Of a stretch of DNA of 5,986 nucleotides, positions 1 to 5,986 are shown piece after piece. The DNA comes from Candidatus Omnitrophota bacterium (GTDB lineage: Bacteria; Verrucomicrobiota; Verrucomicrobiia; Limisphaerales; UBA1319): positions 1 through 5,986 of the forward strand of contig JAMCZD010000439.1 in assembly GCA_023473405.1 (NCBI GenBank). Direction: 5' to 3'. The notes beneath the pieces were generated by a model. It searched no databases. It was not told where the DNA came from and saw nothing but the letters and a program-made list of their open reading frames with translations. Numbering within the stretch: the first letter of the stretch is position 1; every line of letters begins with the position of its first letter. The position numbers and the translations under genes are program-made.

Positions 1-768
1 GCCAACGGTCCGGTTGGAGGTGAGCTGCTTGAGCGCCAGAAAATCGACCGCGCGTTTAACCTCGTCGGCAGTCACGATATTGCGTCCCGAGCCTTCGAGT
101 TGATAAAGGAAGTCGCGGGCGAACAAGCCGGCTGCCCGGTAAAAAGGGCCGGGGGTGGAGATGAACGTTCCGCCTGACACGGCACTATCCGTAACGTGTT
201 CCTTCGATCCCTCGACGATCGACGCAGCTCGGACCTGGATTGCCACGCGGAAGGAGGGCCGCACCGGGATGATCATCACCGTTTCACCGTCGCTGTAGGC
301 ACGGTAACGGTCAGAGTGGGTCTTGAATGGGGTAGGCGCATAGGAAACGGCATAGGACAACGAAAACGATTTTGCCCCAGTCCCGGCACTGATCGTCACG
401 GTTTGGCGTTCTGCCGGGCCGAGGCGGACAATCCGGGGCGATAGTGTCGCGTTCGCGTTCGGCTCGAACACTACCATGAGGTAGGAAAAACCGGTGTTCA
501 CCACATCAAATTGCTGAGGGTTTGAAACCGAGGTAAAATCCGCGACCACATCAGTCCCGGTTTTGAAAAACAACTGGCTTGACTTTAATTCCATTGGGGC
601 ACGCCCGTCTTCGTTGGACTGCGGCTCCACGCCGTCCGCTTTGGTATCAGCCGGGACCGGGTTTGCCGCCACCCTCGGTTTTACCAAAGCGAGGAGCAGC
701 ACGAGACAAAGGACGCCGAGCCGAGTGAACCGGCCCGCACACATCAGATAGTTCATATTTCGGGACAT
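1..768 (-). CDS. Secreted protein of uncertain function, N-terminal part (possible helical-barrel glycosidase)
   Basis: Reading the minus strand from the ATG at 768-766 gives 256 codons with no stop down to base 1, so this is the 5' part of a longer gene cut by the window edge. Residues 1-35 look like a signal peptide: Arg residues at 3, 13 and 16, a Leu/Val-rich core at about 17-29, and a likely cut after VAA (33-35). A polar linker follows (36-56). Residues about 58-180 alternate hydrophobic and polar residues like a beta-sandwich. Residues about 205-250 turn helical with the stretch PGPFYRAAGLFARDFLYQLE, which recalls the first helices of six-hairpin (alpha/alpha)6 glycosidases. That resemblance is my impression, not a proven hit. 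An alternative in-frame start is the ATG at 756-754; neither start has a Shine-Dalgarno sequence. The gene is divergent from the fucosidase gene and may belong to the same sugar-degradation locus. I am confident it is coding and unsure what it does. Confidence 0.82.
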   Translation of the reverse strand, partial: MSRNMNYLMCAGRFTRLGVLCLVLLLALVKPRVAANPVPADTKADGVEPQSNEDGRAPMELKSSQLFFKTGTDVVADFTSVSNPQQFDVVNTGFSYLMVVFEPNANATLSPRIVRLGPAERQTVTISAGTGAKSFSLSYAVSYAPTPFKTHSDRYRAYSDGETVMIIPVRPSFRVAIQVRAASIVEGSKEHVTDSAVSGGTFISTPGPFYRAAGLFARDFLYQLEGSGRNIVTADEVKRAVDFLALKQLTSNRTVG

Positions 769-777
769 TTTCGAGAG

Positions 778-804
778 ATTTGACGCAACCGAAGGTCATG
801 TCAA
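778..804 (-). promoter_or_regulatory. Possible sigma70-like promoter for the leftward gene
   Basis: The minus strand has a perfect TTGACA at 804-799, followed after 15 bases by TCAAAT at 783-778, which matches TATAAT at 4 of 6 positions. Transcription would begin only a few bases before the ATG at 768, giving an almost leaderless message. The spacer is short and the second box is weak, so this is tentative. Confidence 0.22.
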
Positions 805-848
805 GAATGAGTCGCGGCTTCGTTTGCCCCTGCCCCACCCCGATCTGT

Positions 849-980
849 CAGTAATTCTCATTTTGAAGCTTCTTTCCACTTTGTCTCTTACTTTGTCCCT
901 AAGGCTGCTCAAAAGCGCTGCAATAAAGCGATGGACAAAGTGAAGGACAAGCTTGAGTCACGCCATAATGAGAATTGCTG
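849..980. repeat. Long imperfect inverted repeat with GGACAAAGT-type tandem units
   Basis: The arm at 849-898 is repeated in inverted orientation at 933-980, around a spacer of 34 bases. The outer 14 bases (849-862 against 967-980) pair without interruption, with one G-U pair. AAGCTT occurs in both arms (866-871 and 949-954). CACTTTGTC at 877-885 is perfectly complementary to 934-942. The inner part of each arm is itself a short tandem array: ACTTTGTC at 878-885 and again at 890-897, and GGACAAAGTGAAGGACAA at 933-950. The centre holds AGCGCT. No open frame of useful length lies inside. This could be a non-autonomous mobile element, a REP-like dispersed repeat or a transcribed hairpin between the divergent genes. 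The symmetry is seen directly; its nature is not known. Confidence 0.6.
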
Positions 981-998
981 CCGGTCCGTTCGGCAGGA

Positions 999-1026
999 TT
1001 GACATTTCGCCCTGATCTCCAACAAT
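999..1026 (+). promoter_or_regulatory. Possible sigma70-like promoter for the fucosidase operon
   Basis: A perfect TTGACA at 999-1004 is followed after 16 bases by AACAAT at 1021-1026, which matches TATAAT at 4 of 6 positions. The expected transcription start, near 1033, would leave a leader of about 12 bases and would fall inside the palindrome at 1028-1044. The position is sensible, but the -10 match is weak. Confidence 0.3.
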
Positions 1027-1027
1027 G

Positions 1028-1044
1028 ACGTATTCAAAATACGT
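1028..1044. promoter_or_regulatory. Perfect palindrome abutting the fucosidase start codon (possible operator or hairpin)
   Basis: ACGTATT, a CAA centre and AATACGT form a perfect 7-bp inverted repeat whose last base directly precedes the ATG at 1045. It sits where a repressor would block the proposed promoter. If transcribed, it is a small hairpin next to the start codon. The symmetry is certain; the regulatory role is an inference. Confidence 0.4.
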
Positions 1045-2778
1045 ATGAAGACTTTCAAGACTCTCTCGTGTCTGTGCCTCTGGCTGGCCTTTGCCGCAGC
1101 CGGCTTTGCTCAATCGGCCCAGGAAACCCCGGAACAATTCGCCGCCCGCACCCAATGGTGGCGCGATGCCAAATTCGGCATGTTCATTCATTGGGGCATC
1201 TATTCCGTGCCGGCTGATGGCGAGTGGCACTTCTTCAATCACAAGATGCAGGTCAAGGATTATGAGCGCTATGCCGACCAGTTTAATCCCGTGAATTTCA
1301 ACGCCGAGAAGTGGGTTCAAGTCGCCAAGAACGCCGGGATGAAGTACATCGTGATTACCAGCAAGCATCACGATGGTTTCTGCATGTTCGATACCAAGCT
1401 GACCGACTATTGCATCACCAAGGCCACCCCTTTCAAACGCGATCCCATGAAAGAACTGGCCGCCGCTTGCAAAAAGGCCGGCATCCGCCTCTGCTTTTAC
1501 CACTCGATCATGGACTGGCATCACCCCGATTACTTGCCGCGCCGGCCTTGGGAAACGGAAACGCGCCCAGCCGACGGCGCAAGCCTGGACCGTTACATCG
1601 AGTACATGAAAGGCGAGCTCCGCGAGTTGCTGACGAACTATGGGCCGATCGGCGTCCTGTGGTTCGATGGCGGCTGGGAGCATAACGCCGAACAATTGCA
1701 CTCCCTCGAGGTCGACCGCATGATCCGGTCCCTGCAACCCGGCATCCTGATCAATGATCGCAACCAATTGCCGGAGGACTTTTCCACCCCGGAACAAAGC
1801 ATTCCCGCAGGGGCTATGAGCGGTGGACGGTTATGGGAAACGTGCATGACCCTGAACGATCACTGGGGCTATGCCCGGGACGATCACAATTGGAAATCCA
1901 CCGAGGACTTGGTTCATAAACTGTGCGACATCGCCCACAAAGGCGGCAATTTCCTTCTCAACGTCGGCCCAACTGAGCTGGGTGAAATACCCGAGCCGAG
2001 CATCGAGAGATTGGCCGAGGTGGGCGTCTGGATGAAGGTCAACAGCGCTGCCATTTACGGCACCACGCAAAGCCCATACAAAAGACTCCCCTTCGATGGG
2101 CGCTGCACCGCTAAGGGCAACCGGCTCTATCTGCACGTCTTTGCCTGGCCCGCCGATGGCCTGAAGCTGGCTGGGTTGGTCACCCAGGTAAGATCGGCTC
2201 GCACCCTCAAGGGCGAGAGACTGCGGGTCACCCTCGAGCCCGCGTCGGAAACCGACGCACCCAAAATCGTGGCGATCAGCCAGCCGGAATCGCTCGATCC
2301 ATTGGCAACCGTTGTGGAATTGAGACTGGCCGGTCCGCCCGAGGTTATCGATCTCAGCCCGATCCAGAAGGCCGAGGCAAATGGGACGTTTGTTTTAAAG
2401 GCAATTGATGCCGAGGTCCACGGCCAGGCAGCCCATTACGAACAAGGTGACGATCGAGATAACATTGGTTTCTGGATCAATGCCCAGGATTATGTCACTT
2501 GGACTTGCAACATCACCAAGCCCGGCCGCTACCGTGTTGAATTGCTTTATGCCTGCCAACCCGGCTCCGAGGACAGCCAATTCACCATCGGCCTCGATGG
2601 CGGCGCCAAGGTCTCGGGCACGGTAAAAAGCACCGGCTCCTGGGGGGCGTTCAAGTCGGAAACGCTGGGCCAATTGGACCTGCCGTCCGGCAAACAGACC
2701 ATTGCCGTACGGGCAACCTCCATGCCCAAGGGCGCCGTCATGAATCTCCGCCAGGTTCGCCTGGTCCCCGCTTCCTGA
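1045..2778 (+). CDS. Secreted GH29-family alpha-L-fucosidase with C-terminal accessory domain
   Basis: This 577-residue protein should hydrolyse terminal alpha-L-fucose from glycans outside the cytoplasm. The start at 1045 yields a clean signal peptide: Lys at 2 and 5, a hydrophobic core at about 7-21, and a likely cut after Ala22 (GFA/Q). The catalytic barrel spans about residues 30-335. It shows the GH29 hallmarks KFGMFIHWGIYSVPA at 43-57 (His49, Trp50), TSKHHDGF at 105-112, and LWFDGGW at 205-211, where Asp208 is the expected nucleophile. WETCMTLNDHWGY starts at 264, with Glu265 a candidate acid/base but not proven, and GGNFLLNVGPT spans 300-310. A beta-sandwich follows at about 340-440. 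A further beta-rich module at about 450-577 (GFWINAQDYVTW, PGRYRVELLYA) resembles the CBM-like domain often attached to GH29 enzymes of Planctomycetota and Verrucomicrobiota. No Shine-Dalgarno sequence is visible. It is the first gene of a likely two-gene operon. GH29 membership is very secure; the exact linkage specificity is not readable. Confidence 0.96.
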   Translation: MKTFKTLSCLCLWLAFAAAGFAQSAQETPEQFAARTQWWRDAKFGMFIHWGIYSVPADGEWHFFNHKMQVKDYERYADQFNPVNFNAEKWVQVAKNAGMKYIVITSKHHDGFCMFDTKLTDYCITKATPFKRDPMKELAAACKKAGIRLCFYHSIMDWHHPDYLPRRPWETETRPADGASLDRYIEYMKGELRELLTNYGPIGVLWFDGGWEHNAEQLHSLEVDRMIRSLQPGILINDRNQLPEDFSTPEQSIPAGAMSGGRLWETCMTLNDHWGYARDDHNWKSTEDLVHKLCDIAHKGGNFLLNVGPTELGEIPEPSIERLAEVGVWMKVNSAAIYGTTQSPYKRLPFDGRCTAKGNRLYLHVFAWPADGLKLAGLVTQVRSARTLKGERLRVTLEPASETDAPKIVAISQPESLDPLATVVELRLAGPPEVIDLSPIQKAEANGTFVLKAIDAEVHGQAAHYEQGDDRDNIGFWINAQDYVTWTCNITKPGRYRVELLYACQPGSEDSQFTIGLDGGAKVSGTVKSTGSWGAFKSETLGQLDLPSGKQTIAVRATSMPKGAVMNLRQVRLVPAS

Positions 2779-2789
2779 TCACCAACAGA

Positions 2790-5594
2790 ATGAAACTCCG
2801 CCAAATCTGCAGGCTCGATTGCTTCCGGCTTATTCCGGTGGCTTGTGTTCTCCTTTTAAGCGTAAGCCCGGCTCGGTCCGCCGCCGCCGAGTCCGCTGAC
2901 GCCGACCTCGAGGCCCGTTTCATGCACCCCCCGGCGGAGTCGCGCATCCTGAAGATCATTCATTCGTGGCCAGACGATCCGCAGGCACAGGACCAACTCA
3001 TCACTCGGCTCACCCAGCAGGGTTTCGGGGGTGTCGTCTGCAACGTGTCGTTCCGGGATTACCTCGAAAGCGAGCAGAAATGGAATGCCTTCAAACGCGC
3101 CGTTGCCGAGGCCAAAAAGGCCGGGATGTCCATGTGGCTTTACGATGAAAAGGGATATCCTTCAGGCAACGCCGGGGGGATCGTCCTCAAGGGGCACCCG
3201 GAATGGGAAGCGCACGGGCTTTTGATTGCCGATGCCGCTGTCGACAGCGGTGAAGTGACCCTGGACGTCCCCCCGGGCGCCTCTTTCCTGGCGGCGGCTT
3301 ACCCGGTGGAGAATGGCGAGATCAACCTCGACAAGCCCGTGGATTTGTCGGCCTTCATCCGCGAAGGCCGGCTCCATTGGCAGGCGCCCTCCGGACAGTG
3401 GCGGGTGATGGTGATTACCGAAAGCCGGCTCTACGACGGCACCCATGCCGCGTTGAGCCTGGCCGACAAGCTGCCCTACATCAACCTCTTGCAGCGTGAG
3501 CCGACCGCGCGCTTTTTGGACGCTACTCACCGGCAGTACGCCGAACACCTCGGTCCCGACCTCGGCAAATGGTTCGTGTCCACATTCACCGATGAGCCTT
3601 CGCTCATGAGCTTTTTTCTGCGTCCGATGCCCTACCGTGTCTTGCCTTGGGCGCCCAATCTGCCGGTCGAGTTCAAAAAACGGCGTGGTTATGACCTCGA
3701 ACCTTGGATTCCCGCCCTGGTCGCCTCCGCCGGACCCAAGGGAAGAAAAGCGCGTTATGATTTCTGGAAAACGGTGGGCGAGTTGGTTTCGGAAAACTTC
3801 TTCGGCCAAATCCAACAATGGTGCGGCCAACACCGCGTGCTTTCCGGCGGCCACTTGCTTATGGAAGAAAACCTGGTCAGCCAGGTCGCGCTCTACGGTG
3901 ATTTCTTCCGTTGCATCCGCCGGCTCGACGCTCCCAGCATCGATTGCCTAACCAGCTTGCCTGCCGATGGAGCCGGGTTCATCGCCCGCCTCTTAAGCAG
4001 CGCCGCCGAGCTCGAAAATAAAACAGTGACCATGAGCGAAACCTCGGACCACGTCCAACGTTACCGTCCCCGCGGTGATTCACGCCCCGTGCGCGTCGTG
4101 ACCGAAGCCGAGATTCGTGGCACCTGCAACCGCCTCATTGCGGGCGGCATCAATACCATTACCAGTTATTACGCATTCGCCGGTCTCAACGACGACACCT
4201 TGCGGCGTCTGAACGATTGGATCGGACGCTGCTGCTTCATGCTCAAAGGCGGAAATCAAGTCGCCGATATCGCGGTCCTTTATCCCGTGGATAGCCTCTG
4301 GCCCCGGTTCGTTCCCTCCCGCCTTTATGTCAATGATTCCTCCGCAGACGCCCAAATCGAACATGTCTTCCGATCGGCTTCCGACAGCCTCTTCATCGCG
4401 CGCCGCGATTTCACCTACGTGGACGGACAGGCCTTGTGCGACGCCCGGGTAGAAGGGGATGCGCTCGTTTCCGGCCCCCTTAAATGGCGGGTGGTGGTGC
4501 TCCCCGCCGCCGATACTCTGCCGCTGGCGGCTTGGGAAAACCTGGCCCGCTTCGTTCGCGGAGGCGGCGCGCTCATCGCCTTGAGTTCATTGCCTGCCAA
4601 TTGTGAAAACGAATTTCCTTCCCGACGTGTTCGGGAGTTGGCCGATGAAATCTTTGGCCAGCCAACCGGCCAACCGTGCGCGAAAACCAATGCGGACGGC
4701 GGAAACGGAATCTTCCTGCCCGCCGGTTTGGAAGCCCTTCTTCCCGGGGTCGTTAACCGGCTCCTGGAACCTGATTTGAAAGCTGCCGGAGCAAGAGCCC
4801 AGTTGCGCGTTACGCACCGCCACATCAATGGGCATGAGGTCTATTTTGTCATCAACGACAGCCCCCGGGCATGGGCCGGGCAAATCAGTCTCTCGGCTGA
4901 AGGCACGGGGGAACAGTGGGACCCCGCCACCGGACACGCACAATCGCTGGCTGACAACAAGGACATCGAGTTGAAGCTCGAGCCTTATGGCGGTGCCTTG
5001 TTTCGCTTCGACAAGCGATGCCTGCCGAAGCGGCTGAGCGTTTCCGGCACCCCATTGCCCCGGCTCGTTCATCGCGCTTTGCCAACGATGTCGCCGACCG
5101 TCGCCCGGGGCGAATTTGTTCGCGAAACCCTGGAACCGGATTCACGAAGCAACGAGCAGAACGGACCGGTTTGGCGCGCCCGAGCCAGTCTAACCAAGGG
5201 CCAGGTGGACACGTTTTTGTTTCTGCGATTCACCTATCCGCAATCAGTCGATCTTCGGCGGGCTCGATGCCTCGTCGCCGATACCTGGATTCCTGAAGGC
5301 CAGAACACGCCCAGCCAATTGCTGGCGGTTATCCATGAAAAGGATGGTGCCGATTATTTGGCAAGCACCGGAAGGCCCCTGGGCGTGCCCGGATTTGAGC
5401 GGGTTTACGTCCCATGGTCCGAGTTCAAATTGGCCGGTTGGTCGAGCGATCCCAACGGACGCCTCGACCGTGATCAGATAACAGAAATCCGCTTTGGCTG
5501 GGGAGGTTATTACGGTTCGGAAGGGGAGCAGATCGAGTTTAGCCTCAGACTTCCCGAATTGGTCGAAACGTCCCAGACCAGCCTTTCGCGATAG
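2790..5594 (+). CDS. Secreted glycoside hydrolase, distant GH106 (alpha-L-rhamnosidase)-like
   Basis: This 934-residue protein starts 11 bases after the fucosidase stop, so the two genes are probably co-transcribed and the products co-exported. Residues 1-33 are a signal peptide (core at about 14-26, cut near ARS/AAA, 28-33). A TIM-barrel-like region follows: GFGGVV at 78-83, LYDEKGYPSGNAGG at 117-130, TFTDEPSL at 265-272, GGHLLMEEN at 353-361, MSETSDHVQRY at 415-425 and GGINTITSYYAFAGL at 452-466. Glu269, Glu359/360 and Glu417 are candidate catalytic acids. Residues about 490-600 (VADIAVLYPVDSLWP, then WRVVVLPAADTLPL and RGGGALIAL) resemble the flavodoxin-like domain that follows the barrel in GH106 and related enzymes. 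Residues about 680-740 form a beta-sandwich (EQWDPATG, LEPYGGALFRF). Residues about 780-925 look like a galactose-binding or CIA30-like jelly roll. Fold and secretion are well supported. Alpha-L-rhamnosidase activity is an inference from a distant resemblance, and another sugar is possible. No Shine-Dalgarno sequence is visible before the ATG. Confidence 0.9.
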   Translation: MKLRQICRLDCFRLIPVACVLLLSVSPARSAAAESADADLEARFMHPPAESRILKIIHSWPDDPQAQDQLITRLTQQGFGGVVCNVSFRDYLESEQKWNAFKRAVAEAKKAGMSMWLYDEKGYPSGNAGGIVLKGHPEWEAHGLLIADAAVDSGEVTLDVPPGASFLAAAYPVENGEINLDKPVDLSAFIREGRLHWQAPSGQWRVMVITESRLYDGTHAALSLADKLPYINLLQREPTARFLDATHRQYAEHLGPDLGKWFVSTFTDEPSLMSFFLRPMPYRVLPWAPNLPVEFKKRRGYDLEPWIPALVASAGPKGRKARYDFWKTVGELVSENFFGQIQQWCGQHRVLSGGHLLMEENLVSQVALYGDFFRCIRRLDAPSIDCLTSLPADGAGFIARLLSSAAELENKTVTMSETSDHVQRYRPRGDSRPVRVVTEAEIRGTCNRLIAGGINTITSYYAFAGLNDDTLRRLNDWIGRCCFMLKGGNQVADIAVLYPVDSLWPRFVPSRLYVNDSSADAQIEHVFRSASDSLFIARRDFTYVDGQALCDARVEGDALVSGPLKWRVVVLPAADTLPLAAWENLARFVRGGGALIALSSLPANCENEFPSRRVRELADEIFGQPTGQPCAKTNADGGNGIFLPAGLEALLPGVVNRLLEPDLKAAGARAQLRVTHRHINGHEVYFVINDSPRAWAGQISLSAEGTGEQWDPATGHAQSLADNKDIELKLEPYGGALFRFDKRCLPKRLSVSGTPLPRLVHRALPTMSPTVARGEFVRETLEPDSRSNEQNGPVWRARASLTKGQVDTFLFLRFTYPQSVDLRRARCLVADTWIPEGQNTPSQLLAVIHEKDGADYLASTGRPLGVPGFERVYVPWSEFKLAGWSSDPNGRLDRDQITEIRFGWGGYYGSEGEQIEFSLRLPELVETSQTSLSR

Positions 5595-5599
5595 GCTGG
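5578..5599 (+). terminator. Stop-codon-spanning hairpin, possible weak terminator
   Basis: CCAGCCT at 5578-5584 and AGGCTGG at 5593-5599 form a perfect 7-bp GC-rich stem with an 8-base loop, and the stop codon TAG (5592-5594) lies at the start of the 3' arm. No run of T follows, so it is not a classic intrinsic terminator. It may protect the 3' end of the message or be the edge of the repeat that follows. Confidence 0.3.
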
Positions 5600-5825
5600 C
5601 GCTGCAGAGCCGCCCTCGTCATGGGATGCGGTGGCAAACGACTGAGTGCGACACCGCTTTGGGGATCTCGGAAAAAGCGCCATCGCCACTTCACGATGCC
5701 GGCGCGATCCATCGTCCCTTTTCCTAATGACCGCCCGCAACCTGAAAACGAGACGCTTTGTGATCGCTACGCGACAAAACCGCTTGCCTTTAGCGAAAAG
5801 AAACGCAAAATGTTTACCAAGGGTT
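5595..5825. other. Intergenic spacer between the hydrolase operon and tRNA-Lys, no gene seen
   Basis: Open frames of about 75-87 codons cross this stretch, but they overlap each other on both strands, run into the hydrolase gene or the tRNA, and show no domain-like composition, so I do not call them genes. The first ~110 bases contain a GC-rich stretch centred on CTGCAG, then GCGACACCGCTTTGG. This has the feel of dispersed intergenic repeats in verrucomicrobial genomes, an impression I cannot confirm. Bases from about 5770 to the tRNA are A-rich and probably hold the tRNA promoter. Confidence 0.4.
5784..5811 (+). promoter_or_regulatory. Possible sigma70-like promoter of the tRNA-Lys gene
   Basis: TTGCCT at 5784-5789 and CAAAAT at 5806-5811 are 16 bases apart. 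Each matches the consensus at 4 of 6 positions. The predicted start near 5818 would leave about 8 bases of 5' leader before the mature tRNA, a normal arrangement. The boxes themselves are weak. Confidence 0.33.
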
Positions 5826-5901
<76 letters not shown>

Positions 5902-5941
5902 CTTCATAATCAAAGACTTATAAAAGGGGCTCATTTTTATT

Positions 5942-5986
5942 GCCAACCAGTGGCGCCGCTTCGCTCAACCACCGGCTAATCGCTCC
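5942..5986. repeat. Possible palindromic dispersed element, cut by the window end
   Basis: CCAGTGG at 5947-5953 (with C5947 and C5948 as its first bases) is inverted as CCACCGG at 5969-5975, with one mismatch and a 15-base loop that contains GCTTCGC. The pattern of a CCAGTGG arm, a GCTTCGCTCAACCAC loop and arm, and then GGCTAAT recalls REP-like elements scattered between genes in Planctomycetota and Verrucomicrobiota. That recollection is not verified, and the element would continue past the edge. It starts about 40 bases after the tRNA. Confidence 0.33.

Noticed and set aside
196..444. 82-codon plus-strand frame
   Set aside because: It is antisense to the well-supported minus-strand signal-peptide gene and its composition is rich in Arg, Gly and His, typical of a shadow frame.
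849..980. CRISPR array or integron attC site
   Set aside because: There are only two inverted arms with short internal repeats, no regularly spaced direct repeats with unique spacers, and no neighbouring cas or integrase gene.
931..1002. Small frame starting MDKVKDKLE, ending at TGA just before the fucosidase gene
   Set aside because: The charged repeat-like start is simply the translation of the tandem GGACAAAGTGA units of the inverted repeat; it is only 23 codons with no ribosome-binding site.
958..1797. 279-codon open frame on the minus strand
   Set aside because: It lies antisense to the conserved catalytic region of the fucosidase gene, has no signal or domain pattern, and is best explained by the codon bias of the real gene.
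3162..3854. 230-codon open frame on the minus strand
   Set aside because: It is antisense to the GH106-like gene across its conserved TFTDEPSL region; its product looks low in structure and it starts inside the coding sequence with no own control region.
5916..5941. Possible intrinsic terminator after the tRNA
   Set aside because: A T run at 5933-5939 is present, but the only stem before it is a short A/T pairing with no GC-rich hairpin, so it is too weak to call.

Overview
The window looks like a piece of a carbohydrate-degradation locus from a moderately GC-rich, free-living bacterium. Three protein genes are visible and each product starts with a signal peptide. Two are recognisable glycoside hydrolases, and none of the three starts has a clear Shine-Dalgarno sequence. 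This combination, with palindromic repeats in the spacers, suggests a member of the PVC group, most likely Verrucomicrobiota. That assignment is an inference from style, not from a marker gene.

Layout. Bases 1-768 hold the N-terminal 256 codons of a minus-strand secreted protein that runs off the left edge; its function is uncertain. Bases 769-1044 form a divergent intergenic region. It holds a long imperfect inverted repeat (849-980), weak promoter-like matches on both strands, and a perfect 7-bp palindrome directly against the start codon of the next gene. Bases 1045-2778 encode a GH29-type alpha-L-fucosidase with a C-terminal accessory beta-domain. After 11 bases, 2790-5594 encode a 934-residue secreted glycoside hydrolase that resembles the GH106 alpha-L-rhamnosidase group at a distance. 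A hairpin overlaps its stop codon. Bases 5595-5825 carry no convincing gene and may contain a dispersed repeat. A complete tRNA-Lys (anticodon CTT, CCA encoded) lies at 5826-5901. The last 45 bases look like the edge of a palindromic dispersed element.

How it fits together. The two plus-strand enzymes are very probably co-transcribed and exported. Together they could trim fucose and rhamnose (or a related sugar) from a complex polysaccharide such as a pectin, an algal polysaccharide or an exopolysaccharide. The divergent partial gene may belong to the same locus, since its last visible segment resembles the entry into an alpha-helical-barrel glycosidase domain, but this is weak. I see no transporter, regulator, sulfatase or mobile-element gene, and no convincing new defence or signalling system. 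The most novel material is the divergent GH106-like enzyme, the unassigned partial protein and the repeat structures in the spacers.
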